Positions 33,113 through 44,092 of a DNA stretch of 64,000 nt are shown one piece after another (position 1 is the first letter of the stretch; each line of letters begins with the position of its first letter). The translations under genes and the position numbers were made by a program. Origin of the DNA: Pyrocephalus nanus (taxonomy: Eukaryota > Chordata > Aves > Passeriformes > Tyrannidae); the NCBI GenBank assembly GCA_038380795.1, contig CM076260.1, positions 33,514,634 through 33,578,633 on the forward strand. The letters run 5' to 3'. The notes under the pieces are model-generated. The model did no database searches. It saw nothing but the letters and a program-made list of their open reading frames with translations, and was not told where the DNA came from.

Positions 33113-36100
33113 ACAAGCCAAAATGTCGTGGCTAAACACTAGACCACAGAAAGTGAATGAGTTAGAAGGATACATTCTCCTCCTCATCACTGGTGGATGA
33201 GTCAGAGAGCTAAAGTTACCAGTACTATTTTCATTCCCTCAGTGAGAAATGTCTCAGGCAAATACTGCAAATTAAAAACATTAAAATTAGTGAAGTTACA
33301 TGAAACTTAAGCTTCACAGGGACCTTTAAACAATCATACCCCCTATGATGCCTATGTCTGGAAAATTATACAAACTTACCAAAACTTGGTAGTATTTCTG
33401 TACTGGGAGCCAACATACGGCAAGGAAATAGCTGTTTTGTTTCTGCTGCTGTCACCTATCAGGCAAGTCCTGGGTATTATGACTGGCATCAGAGCTTTTC
33501 TCTATCCACATGTCATTTTACAGAAGTAGAGAGATTGTTTTGGCCCCCATTTTTGCAGAGAAAGAGAAAAGTCTTCTCTGCTTCTGAAAGAAACCTCCTG
33601 CAGCCATTTAAGGAATAGTATGATGAGGGAGGTTGCCCTGTGCAGTACACTAACCAGCATTTTTTCAAAGAGAAACTTTTTATGAAGTATTCAATATTGT
33701 AAGGAGGGCTCGTGCTTCCCTGTGTGGAGAGAACTGGAGTGTATGGATTATTGAGAGAATGTAGGAAGGATGAGGGAAAATGGAAAGGGAAAAGGAACCA
33801 TGCAGAAAAAACTTACCTAGGAAAAAGAGAATAAACTACAAACTTTTCCTTTTACGCTAAATTTTCAGTTCCCTCTTTGCAATGAAACAACACTATAAAC
33901 TGATAATATCTATAACATCTATGTCAAAGATCACTAGTTCCAACATAGGAGAATTTACACACACTGAAAACTTGTGACGCTGAAATTTAATATTTGTCCT
34001 GATAATAACAAGGCTTAAAGACCTTCCTGTGGTAAACTAAAAGATGTGCAAATTTTAAGATGACTGGTTCAATGAAAAAAAAAAAAAAAAAAGAATGATG
34101 TTCAGGTGAAAAGCTATGATACTCATTGTCCTCACTACTTCTCACCATCCAGATTCCGAATATGGAAGCAGTTCTAGCTTTGTGTTGCAGAATTTCTCTT
34201 CACTGAGTAGCTCTTTTCACTCTTTCATTCTCTCTGGCACTCCTTCATTCTTTTCTGGCAGCGAAAACATTCTTTTCCCCTGTAATGTAATTATACACAA
34301 ACTCACAACCTTAACCATATTGCCATGATCTAGCATCACCCACAACCTGGCAGATACCACTGTCTGAAAACACAGCTCTACTTTAAAGTAAGTCATACAG
34401 ATGCACTGTTTCTCTATATAAAAACACAGTTTCCATGGCATGACAGCACTGTCTGTACATACTGGGGACTGACACCTAAGCTTCTTTGTGTGATGATTCA
34501 TTCTTCAGCTCTCATGAGCAACATTAACTCAGAATAAAATGTGTGCAATGATTCTTATTTAAGGATTCTGAATTTTGAATAATTTTGAAATTACAGTAAT
34601 TTTTACTTTAATATCATTAGGTTGCTTGATTCAGGACTTGTAGTTTTAATTTTAAACAGCAATTGACTCTGTTTACTTGGAAAGCAGGGCCAGTATTATA
34701 CTTGGAGATCCTCTTACTCACTAAATTAATCTTTAATTTCCATACTTTTTGTATATACATTTAAGCACAGTATCCACACAGTATCTTCTATGTGATATAG
34801 TGGCTTTATTGTACTGCAGTGAAATCTATGCAATTCCAGCAAAGCTGATTGGATTATAATGAGTAAGACTAATGTAATGGAGTATGAACTTGATATGTTG
34901 TAAATATCGAAGCACAACTATCTTTGCCCTAATTGGAGTTAGAAACAAATCATAAGAGAGACAAATCATTACATTTAATTACTCTAATTTCTTGTCCTTT
35001 TTTCTTTATTTTCAATTGAAATAATTTAAAACACTGCCTTCCAAATAAGTTTGAAGATGAATGCTGCATCTTCATATCTTAATTTAATTTATCAAAGGTG
35101 TAAAAATATAGGGAACGTGGGCCCATCAGGACCTAATACTTTTCAAAGACAGAAAACTGGATTTCAGTGTTTCAATCACCTAATTTCACCCAATTTTAGT
35201 TCAGCTTGATCCTGCAAAGAAGAAATTCGCCCTGTCCCTATCATTGTCTGAGATATGTAATTTCTATCTTTGACCCTTTTGAAGACAAGCAGGATTTATG
35301 GAAAATGGAAGGCTACATCAGGGTTGTAAAAAGGGCTATCCAGTTGTGCTGTTGCTTAATTCAAATGGCTAAGCATGAATGAATCTTACATGAAAAAGTA
35401 AAAACTCATTCTCTAAAAGAGCAAATCACAGTATTTGAAGAAACAAAATATGAGGAAAAGGTGACTGCACTTAACAGTCTTTTCAAATATATTTTTTCAA
35501 ATTTCTCTAGGCAGAATTTCCTGGAAAGAAATTCTTGAAAATTCATCTTTGAATGGGATTCTGAAAGCATTGTCAATAATTATGACTATTAATAGGTATT
35601 TTTGTTTAAGGTTTGATGAATCCTGCTTGTTTTGAATCACATCTCATCAAACTAATTTATAAATAAGTAAATGTAAAATTAGTAACATATTTTCCTGAAA
35701 CCAAACATTTCAATCAAGTTTTCATATCAAGTTTTCATTCAAGTGGTGTTTTTAAACAGCCATACTAATCAGGATCAAGAATCTTAAATCTGATCTAGAT
35801 CACCCGCTTTGCATTTCTGCTTATGAAAGTTATTCTATCCTACAGCAATAGAGGGGATAGATGGTTTTAGACTAAGAGTTATTAAATTATACTCTCATTA
35901 CAGTAGCTCATCAAAACCTATCCAAGAATTAAATCTAACCTTTCAACATTGTTTTTTTTTGTCTTGACATCCCCCAAATGGCTTGCCAAAAGCTCTGGAA
36001 CACTATAATCTCTACTGGAAAGTAACTCCCTCTTGGAAATACACTTTATGTTCCTTTGTTCTTTTCTATCCTTGATGGGCTGGATGCTGCTTGCTCTCAA

Positions 36101-36679
36101 AGTGAATAAGATGGTCTGCAATGAGTGCTATAAAGTCAGGGATGTGAGCCAAGAGACAGACAGAGATGCTTGTTCAAAGTTATTCATCCAGTGACTTCAC
36201 TGGAAGTTGGAAATTGTTTCTCATTGAAGAAAAATGTTTGCCTTTTAACTACTCTTACACTTTCACACCATAAAGTACGTGAATGCTAGCGGGAACACAG
36301 AGAAACAGAGTTGAAACACCACAATCGCTGTGAAAGTCATTCTAGAAATTCCTTCTATATTGCTATAAGTTGTTAAAAGAAAAAGTATTTTGTGTTCTTG
36401 GCTCTGTAAAAATATCAGGAAGTTATAAGAAATAAGTTTCAGTTCTACTTGATAACTGGACAGGAGCAGGAGGAAATACTTTCCACCATTTTGCCATCAA
36501 TGACAAGCAACATATGTCTTATGGAAAAGATTGCAGTATTGGATCATCTAAAAGCTAGCATGTTATATAACCACTGTCACTCACAACCTCCAGCTTTCTC
36601 AACATGTTGGCATATTGTTTTTTAACCAACACAAGTGGGTCTGAATTATCTTTATTTATTTTATTTACTATTCTTATGC
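33113..36679. other. AT-rich non-coding sequence
   Basis: No gene or repeat family is recognised. It includes an A18 run at 34075-34092 and a short tandem of AAGTTTTCATATC/AAGTTTTCATTC near 35717-35740. If the 5S-like sequence to the left is a SINE head, its body would be in the first few hundred bases here. Confidence 0.55.
34075..34092. repeat. poly(A) run, 18 bases
   Basis: An uninterrupted run of 18 A residues in AT-rich non-coding sequence. Confidence 0.9.
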
Positions 36680-37558
36680 TGGATGAGAAGATCAAGTGTA
36701 CCCTTACTAAATTAGTGGATGGCACCAAGTTGCATGAGACTTTCAATTTGTTGGAGGGTAGGAAGGCTCTGCAGAGGGATCTGCTCAACCTGGAGAGATG
36801 AGCCGAGACCAGCTGTATGAGGTTCAACATGGCCAAGTGCCAGGTCCTGAACTTCAGCCACAACAACTCTCTGCAGCACTACAGGCTGGGCACAGAGTGG
36901 TTGGAAAGGAGCCCAGCAGAAAAGAACCTGGGGGTGATGGTGTACAGTGGCTGAACAAGAACCAGCAGGCTTGTATCAAGAGTTGGGTGGCAAGCAGAAC
37001 TAGGGCAGTGGTTGTCTCCTTGTATTCAGCACTAGTGAGGCCACATCTGAAGTACCATGTGCAGTTCTGGGCCCTTCACTTCAAGAAGGACATTGAGGTG
37101 CTGGAGTGTGTCCAGAGGAGGGAAAAGGTGCTGATGAAGGGTGTAGAGGGTAAGTCCTGTGAGGAGTGGCTGAGGGAGCTCCAAGTGTTTAACGTTGAGA
37201 AGAGGAAGCTCATGAGAGACCTTGTCACTCTCCACAACTACCTGAAAGGAAGTTTCAGCAAGGTGGGGATTGGTCTCTTCTCCCATGCAATTAGCCACAG
37301 GATGAGAGGATGCAGCCTCAAGCTGTGCCAGGGGAGGTTCAGGCTGGACATTAGGGAGAATTTCTTCACAAAAAGGGTGATTAAACATTGGAATGGGCTA
37401 TCAGGGAAGTGGTGGAATTGCCATCCCTGGAGGTGTTCAAGAAACTACTGGAGGTGGCACTCAGTGCCATGGTCTAGTTGACGTGGTGGTGTTTGGTCAA
37501 GGGTTGGACTGGATGATCTCAGAGGTTTTTTCTAACCTAACTGATTCTGTGATTCTCT
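36680..37558 (+). mobile_element. CR1 LINE 3' part (end of RT, C-terminal region, 3' UTR)
   Basis: A 5'-truncated CR1 of about 880 bp. The left end reads DEKIKCTLTKLVDGTKLH, in which LVDGTKLH (36712-36735) stands where the RT catalytic box FADDTKLG should be, so both the Phe/Ala and one Asp are lost. Further pieces follow: CRALQRDLL-like and NLER, then in other frames KAKCQVLNFS-like and PHLKYHVQFWALHFKKDIEVLE, then VEKRKLMRDLVTLHNYLKG and RFRLDIRENFFTKRV (37330-37380). The 3' UTR has GGGTTGGACTGGATGATCTC at 37501-37520 and ends with GATTCTGTGATTCTC near 37545-37559. The open frame 36798-37481 spans much of it but is not an intact gene. Confidence 0.92.
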
Positions 37559-39361
37559 AACTTTCCATTTGCTTCTGGATAAAATTCTATTTATTAGAAC
37601 TACTTGAAGTCCCAGTCCTTCACTTTAGTTTTGTGGGGTTTTTTTAGGACAGCGTGCTATTCGCTGAAAGTATCAAACCACATTTATGCACTTCACACAG
37701 AGATGACATCATGAACTGTGATTACAGTAAATTCTCACTCTCTACAATTTTACAGTATCTTCCATGTTTCACACTGTTTAGGTTCAAGGTAAGAATTCAA
37801 AGACTCATTACCTCTCTGATTTGCTGTGAACTTATCAGCATAGTTAGAAACTAAAAAATCAGGAAGTGATATTTGATCCAAAGAGTGGTAAACCAACAGA
37901 GTCAATACGAGACTGAATAAGTTTGTAAGAGTGCTGCTGTTCTGTTTTGGTTCTAAGTTTAAAATGCTTATGCTGCCAAAATTATATTTAGAAGACAAGC
38001 TATTAGGTTAGTAAGTTCAGAAGAAATCCTTCAAGGACAAAGGACTGCTATTGCTGGTACAGTCATGCAATGACTTTGGCTGTGAGATTTTGGCTGTGGG
38101 CACCTTTAAAATGTGACTGAGTGTTTTTGAATTAATGTTGTAGACAAAAGTGTGAGAGTGACATTACTGCTACAATAGTGGTTGTATCACAACAGTGCTG
38201 GGATTAGAAAATGTTTTGTGTCTTATTTAATGCATATATTTGAACATGTGTTTGTAAATGTATTTCTACATATGTGATGGCACACTGACACCTACATACA
38301 TATCTGTTCATCTGTGGATAAAACTTGTAAAACAAAATAATACAAGTCAAAAAAAGGAGGAAGGGAAATAAAGGAAAGCTAGATTGATTATTCTAGAGAC
38401 AGAGCTTAAGAACTGATAACAAAATCCTGCCACATTAAAAATTCATTGGGGAAGATTTATGGCATTTACTTTTAAGGACTGGAATATTAATAACTGTAAT
38501 AGCTAAGGAAAGGTTATCACTGACAGTAATAGTGCTTTTATAGAGTGAGAATATTAAAGATATATTTCTCATACAAAAAAATCTATTCTTCTATGGAAAA
38601 AAAAGGGGTTACACAGGGCTGTGTTGTCTAGCACAACCAGTCATGCTTTATTCAGCCCTGGACGACAGAAGCTTTGGAAGTGATTAAGCAGTTGTCCAAG
38701 AATGCAAAGGTGGCACACACATTTGATGTGCGGTGAAATGCGCTCTCTGACACAGGAACCTGATATACTCTGCGGGTCCATTGCTTGGTAGTGATGGGAA
38801 GAGTCAGGGCCCTCATTCTGGGAACTACTTGCTGTCAGGAAATGGGCAAAGCAAGACCTGGGATCACACTGAATGAGAATGGTTGTCAAGGTTACTGATG
38901 CTGAGTGGAAGCTAGATAGGAATATGGGAGGAGATTGCAAAAGTGAGATGTGGCATGAAGCAGTCATTATTTCAAGGACTCACTAGCAAGTGGACTGGCA
39001 GAAAACATAAAGGTAAGATTAGAGTTGGTGACATAAAAGGACCTGGTCTGATAGCACTGAAGAAAACAAAGAGAAGGAAGAAATGTGGTGAAAACTGGGT
39101 CTCTGTAGGGGTTGAGGCCTTTGTATTCGGAACATAGGAAGTAAAAAATAAATTCTTGCAAATGATAGGAATTTCAAAGAGGCACTTATCTTCAACAAAT
39201 AGTCTTTATCATTTTGACCTTATCCTTTCTATTAGGTAGGACTATCTTGGTGGCACTTACTTGATTAGATAGGAATATGAACAGCTGTAAAAACTAAGTG
39301 ACATCTGATTCTGAGAACCCTTTCTTTCCTGATTTACAGGTCAATATTACCTAATCTAATG
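37559..39361. other. Non-coding sequence with one exon-like segment
   Basis: No known gene is recognised. The segment 37648-37788 lies between a usable 3' splice site (T-rich tract ending TTTTTTTAG) and a strong 5' splice site (AAG/GTAAGA) and is open in one frame; see the findings. The rest, including 38641-39161 with overlapping frames on both strands, shows nothing assignable. Confidence 0.5.
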
Positions 39362-39971
39362 TGTCCTGACTGAACCTTTTTACCCATGGCAGGTGCACCT
39401 GCTGCAGCAGGGATCGAGGCCCTCCAGCCGGTGACCTGTGTCTGACCTCAAACATGTAATGTCTGGCTGCAGCCAGGTAGCACTGACTGGCCCCTGTGCG
39501 GGCTCACCCCCATCACAGCTGCATGGTGGCTGTTGTGGGGTGCAAGGTAAGACTCTCCAGCCAATGAAGGCTGAATTGACCATATTTAACCACAGACAAG
39601 ACTCAACTTGGGTATAAATGGAGCCTCACCAGAGCGGGTCAGTTGAGCTGGTCCTCCTTGGAGCAGTGGGTCTGCCGGGAGTCTGCAGCTGGGGCCTCTC
39701 CCCTTGGGTCAGATTGCTGCCCAGTGTAATTCCAAGAGGTTGAGAGCTCTCATCTGATTGGGTATATGATTGCACATTATGGGTTATCCTTCTGAAACCT
39801 TAAGAATTCTTAAGTCACTCATGTAGTACCAATTCAATGTGACATCATGAATCTCTATTCAAATGCTGATAGAGCATTATTTGGTTTAATTGGTTTATCT
39901 GGCTTAACTGGTTTATGAAGTAAATCTCATTTGAATATATTTTGTGTCTCAATTTTATAAGTCCCCAGGAC
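39362..39971 (+). mobile_element. Probable retroviral LTR, 610 bp
   Basis: The block starts TGTCCTG (39362) and ends CAGGACA (39971), perfect 7-bp inverted termini with TG...CA. It has a GC-rich left half unlike its surroundings, a TATAAAT box at 39613-39619 followed by a GC-rich transcribed-type region, and a T-rich right part ending in a TTTATAAGTCCCCAGGACA stretch. These features fit U3-R-U5 of an avian retroviral LTR in plus orientation. No target duplication is visible (left flank CTAATG, right flank TCACCTG), so either one end is wrong, or the right flank is residual internal sequence (a TGG occurs 5 bases after the end, where a primer-binding site would start), or the flank has diverged. 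Confidence 0.62.
39613..39619 (+). promoter_or_regulatory. TATA box of the probable LTR
   Basis: TATAAAT preceded by GG and followed by GGAGCCTCACC. It is placed in the middle of the 610-bp LTR, as expected for the U3/R boundary. Activity is unknown. Confidence 0.55.
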
Positions 39972-42924
39972 ATCACCTGGTACCTCTATGCAGAAACAAC
40001 TATATATTTGGAACGTGAAAACTTTCAGTAAGGGGTGCAGGAAATACATTCTGCATTCAACATCTGAAAATCAACAAACATCATCCTCATCATCCAAATC
40101 TGGACCTGAAGAAAATGAGGGGAAGAAAATAAGGGAAAAGAGAATTCATATTGTTTATTTGCCTGCAAATTCTGTCAGCCTTAAGACTTGTTAAGCAGTA
40201 AGGCAAGATAATAAAAAAGAGAATGGATATCAAAAAATTCATATCCAAAGTACCTCCCCTCCTCCACCATTATAGGTATTGGGAAAAATATAATAATTAT
40301 ATTTCTTTGTCTGATGAGGCAGAGAGAGGGTTTGTTTTGGTTTTGCTGCACATAGTCCTGATGATTTCTTCTTAGCTCTTAGGAAGTACAATTTAAATAT
40401 TCCAAAACTAATTAGCCTTTGCCTCAAGTTCGGATGAGCAATTTTTTTCCCACATGGTTTTGCTCAGCAAAACCATTGCACAGTTGCAAAAACAATAATA
40501 GCATTAAAATTATAACCTCAAATTAGTTGTACTGGGAACTGATCATGTTTAACAGTCAAATGAAAAATAAAATGCTGATTAAATGCAACAAACTATCTAG
40601 AAAATATCTCTCAGAAAAGATTAATGAAAAGCTTTCATATCAGACAAAAGAAAATATCAGAAACTATGTGTGAAGCTGCAGGAAAATTAGTATAAATGGT
40701 TTCCTTTTAATTCTAGATTAGTCAATTTTCGTCACATTGGTGATTTGAAAAGAGAAGAAGTAAGAGAGAGATGCATAGGATACACTGCTATGAAAGCACT
40801 CCATAAAACTACTAGTGAAAACCTACAGGACAAACTAATCAGTCAGTGAGTAAAAAAGATCAACAAACAGATCAGTCTTGATATGGACAAGATGCTGCAG
40901 AGGAAGAAATGTTTAGTCCTTTCTCTCTTTTAAAGGAGGCTTGCAAGTTGAGCTGCTCCTGTTGATAGAGTTTTCTGGAAAGAAAAAAACGGTAAAACTA
41001 TACAGACATGAAGAAAGATGCCCTGTCATACACTGTTATGTATCTGGCTGTATTGAATTTTCTTGTTTTGAAAGAATATAGCAGCCAAAGAAGTACTGGA
41101 ATAATCACTGATGATTTACACTCTTAGTACCTAATTCAGGTGAACTTTGGTTTTGACATCAACTGATTGTCAACAATCAGATGTCGATAAAAAATTAATT
41201 TTAGATCTATCTGTTTATGGAGCAGTCTCATTATGAAGCCCTGACATTTCTTTAGCTTCATTATATCTATTTTACATGGTACTTTATAGCTCTGTGTATG
41301 AATTCCAATTGACTTGTTCCATATATGATAAAATCCCATTTTTCACTGTACATCCAACAAAGTTCTACCAAGTTCCTAATTTGATGTAATGCCAAGAATA
41401 TGTTTAAAAACACTCTCAAAACCCCCTAGATTAAAATATTTTGTTCGTACTTATGTTTATAGATTATGTGGTGATATCAAACCCAATTGATTAACTGGAA
41501 TTTATTCACTAGAAGTTTAATACCTAAAGGTAGGTGGTTTTAGTACTTGTAGGTTGATTACCTACGCTATCTAAAGTACTCAGACTTAGGGTTAATAATC
41601 TTTTGGGACATCCCCAAAAGGAGGCCTGAAAATGATCCTATGATATAACAAAGTGAGATAAAATGCAAATATGAACACAAACACAGAATTTGTTAATTTA
41701 TATATGTTCCTATTACTAAAGATTTAGAGAACTTAGAAACTCTCTAATAAATAAATCTAGGCACAAAATGTGCAGAGTTCTTGCTGGGTACCAATTTTGT
41801 CTATTACAAACTTTGCTTCTTTTATTTGGGATTGATTTATTACAACAGTCAGTAATCATCAGGATGCAGCATATACATCACAATTAATAAGGTACTTAGA
41901 GAAGGCAGACATTCTAAACTCAGCCTTTAAAATTTTATAGTGTCATATCAGCTTCACTATGGAATGGAAAGTTATAAAATGTCTCATTTTAAAGATACTA
42001 CTAAATATAAACATTTTATTGATGAACCAATTAGTAAAGTAAACCCCACACATTTTACTCTTAATTTACTGGCCTCATTTTAATGATTTTAATTTCTTTT
42101 TCTTCTCCAGATTTGAGCTGCTGTGACTTGCTTTTTTTTTCTACAGCAGTTCCCTGCTCAGTGTGCATGTAGTGAATCTCTGTGGATCTGAATAGCGAGT
42201 GCAGTCATGTTCTTCTGCCCTCTCAGACAGTAGCTGAATTTTTCATTGTCCTCCTTGTTCAGATAGGAGAGTGGCTGCTGTTCCCCTTGGAAAATCCTCT
42301 TCGACCCTCCTGGAAAGGAGGCTAAGGACGTCTTTGATGCAATATTAGGAGTGCTGTGTGTCTCTTGCCTTTCGGGGAAGTCCCACCCCTCCTGGGTGTA
42401 CCATGTCCTACTTGCCCTGGAAGTCCCTCCCCTCCTCTGGTCAGAAAGTCTCTTTACTTCACCTCACTCTGTCACCTGTGGTAAAATGGCTTTTCCATAT
42501 GTTGGCAGGCAGCCCTTTGTCTGGCTGGCAGGACCAGAGGCCCCTTCCAGTTTACCCTGAAATACAGGAGAACAAAAAGCCCCTACCTACCAGATACACC
42601 AAAGTCACCATCGCTGAAAATGTCATAACCTCAAATTTCTTCATATGGCAGGTTTAACCTTTTTGAACCTGTCATAGCCACATGATCACAAAACAACCTC
42701 TTGACTGGCTGATTGTTTCCTTTGGGCATGGAAGTGCTGTTACATAAAAACATATACCTTTATATATATTTTTCCTCTATTTATAAATAAGAATACAAAC
42801 ATGCATAAACAAATTTTATTTATTTATGCACTTTATGTATATATTAATATATATACATATATATATACATGCCATGAAGGCATCATGGACAAAGTGACCT
42901 CAGCAAGGGAGCCTTTTCTTCTCC
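39972..42924. other. AT-rich non-coding sequence
   Basis: No gene is recognised. The open frame 39988-40194, beginning just after the LTR, is Ser/Glu/Lys-rich and has no identifiable domain. 42130-42660 is noticeably GC-richer than its flanks and might be an old retroviral or gene-derived block, but I cannot identify it. 42836-42870 is a TA/TATACA-rich simple tract. Confidence 0.5.
42836..42870. repeat. TA-rich simple repeat
   Basis: Alternating TA/CATA units (ATATTAATATATATACATAT and so on). A similar tract with TATATATA lies at 42762-42770. Confidence 0.8.
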
Positions 42925-43145
42925 AGGCTGAACAGTCCCAGCTATTAGACTCTTCTCATATCAAAGTTGTTTTAGTCATAATTTTTTTGGCCCTGTGCTG
43001 GGCATGCTTCAGTAAGTCCATATTTTTCTTGTACTGGGGTGCACAGAACTGGATCCAGCCCTTCACAGGTGATCTTAATAGGGCTTAGTAGAGAGGAAGG
43101 ATAAAACCACATAGTAATGTTCTCTCTAATGTAGCCCAGGATATC
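42925..43145 (-). mobile_element. CR1 LINE fragment
   Basis: Read on the minus strand this is a short CR1 piece. It has the region with GGATCCAGTTCTGTGCACC (TGSSSVH-like, the CVQFWAP region of the ORF2 C-terminus), a neighbouring AAGAAAAATATGGACTTACT, and the GGACTGTTCAGCCTGGAGAA stretch, which is a hallmark of the CR1 end of ORF2 (LFSLEK). Both ends are truncated, and several substitutions and stops make it an old remnant. Confidence 0.75.
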
Positions 43146-43589
43146 CTTGGCTGAAGAAGATATTCATTATGTTTACAAGTAATATGACCTAGTGATGAAG
43201 TGAAATTGGAAGAAACTGCAAGACTGATGCAGGACAGAGAATTCATAGTGATTTTCACCAGTTGAAGAGCTAATCTGAAAAATATTAAGGATTAAATACT
43301 ACAAGGATGAAAGCAAATTTGGAGGAAAAAATGTAGAAAGTTACAAAAGACCTGTGAAAAAGAGAATAGTACTTATAGAAGATGACAAGCTGAACAAAAG
43401 TTAGCCACATCACACTCTTAAAAAAAGAGACAACCATCCTGCTTCTATCAGAGAAACATCTTGCCTTTCCAAGCTTTTCTTTCCCATTGTAATTTTCTAT
43501 AACTCTCTTATACTGTAATAAAATGGAAATACTGCAAGGATTTTCTTTTGTAAAGGAAAGAGTTTAGGAGATACTTCAGAATTCAAGGC

Positions 43590-43613
43590 TTTTTTTTTTT
43601 TTTTTTTTTTTTT
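43590..43613. repeat. poly(T) run, 24 bases
   Basis: An uninterrupted run of 24 T residues. It lies about 460 bases from an A23 run of opposite base, but the sequence between them shows no recognisable element. Confidence 0.92.
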
Positions 43614-44069
43614 ATCTTGAGCAACTATCAATGTATCTTTGACTTTGACTGGTAAAAATAAGAGAAATATGCTCCTACAGATACAATTTCCTATGCCAGC
43701 TTCTCTGGATTTTGAGTTTACAAGGATTATATTATGTCAGACATATGTTAAGAAGTGGCATTATTCATATATAAAAAGAAATTTTCATAGAGACCTGCTA
43801 ACTCAATAAAAAACCCTCACTGGAATATGTATGAGGACATTCATTTTAGCATAGGAAGCACAGAAAGTACAGTCAACACTGAAAAATTTATTCAAGAACA
43901 TTCCTTTAGCAAGAGCTTCTGTTTCAAAGGTGGAGTGATCTTTCCTAAATCAGTCTGGAATCGCAGGATAAGAATGCCAGGTCTGCTGGGGAAAATGAAG
44001 ATCAGTCTTTGGCCTATTGCATGTCTCCTAAGATTTACTTTGAACTTCTTTGAACTTCTTTTTGGGGAG

Positions 44070-44092
44070 AAAAAAAAAAAAAAAAAAAAAAA
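44070..44092. repeat. poly(A) run, 23 bases
   Basis: A run of 23 A residues preceded by a GAACTTCTTT direct repeat (44042-44061). It could be a retrotransposition tail; no parent transcript is recognised. Confidence 0.92.

Noticed and set aside
36798..37481. 227-codon open frame, the longest in the window
   Set aside because: It is decayed CR1 ORF2 and 3' UTR read partly out of frame, not a gene.
43590..44092. Poly(T) and poly(A) runs facing each other about 460 bases apart, as in an inverted retrocopy pair
   Set aside because: The sequence between them shows no inverted similarity or recognisable retrocopy.
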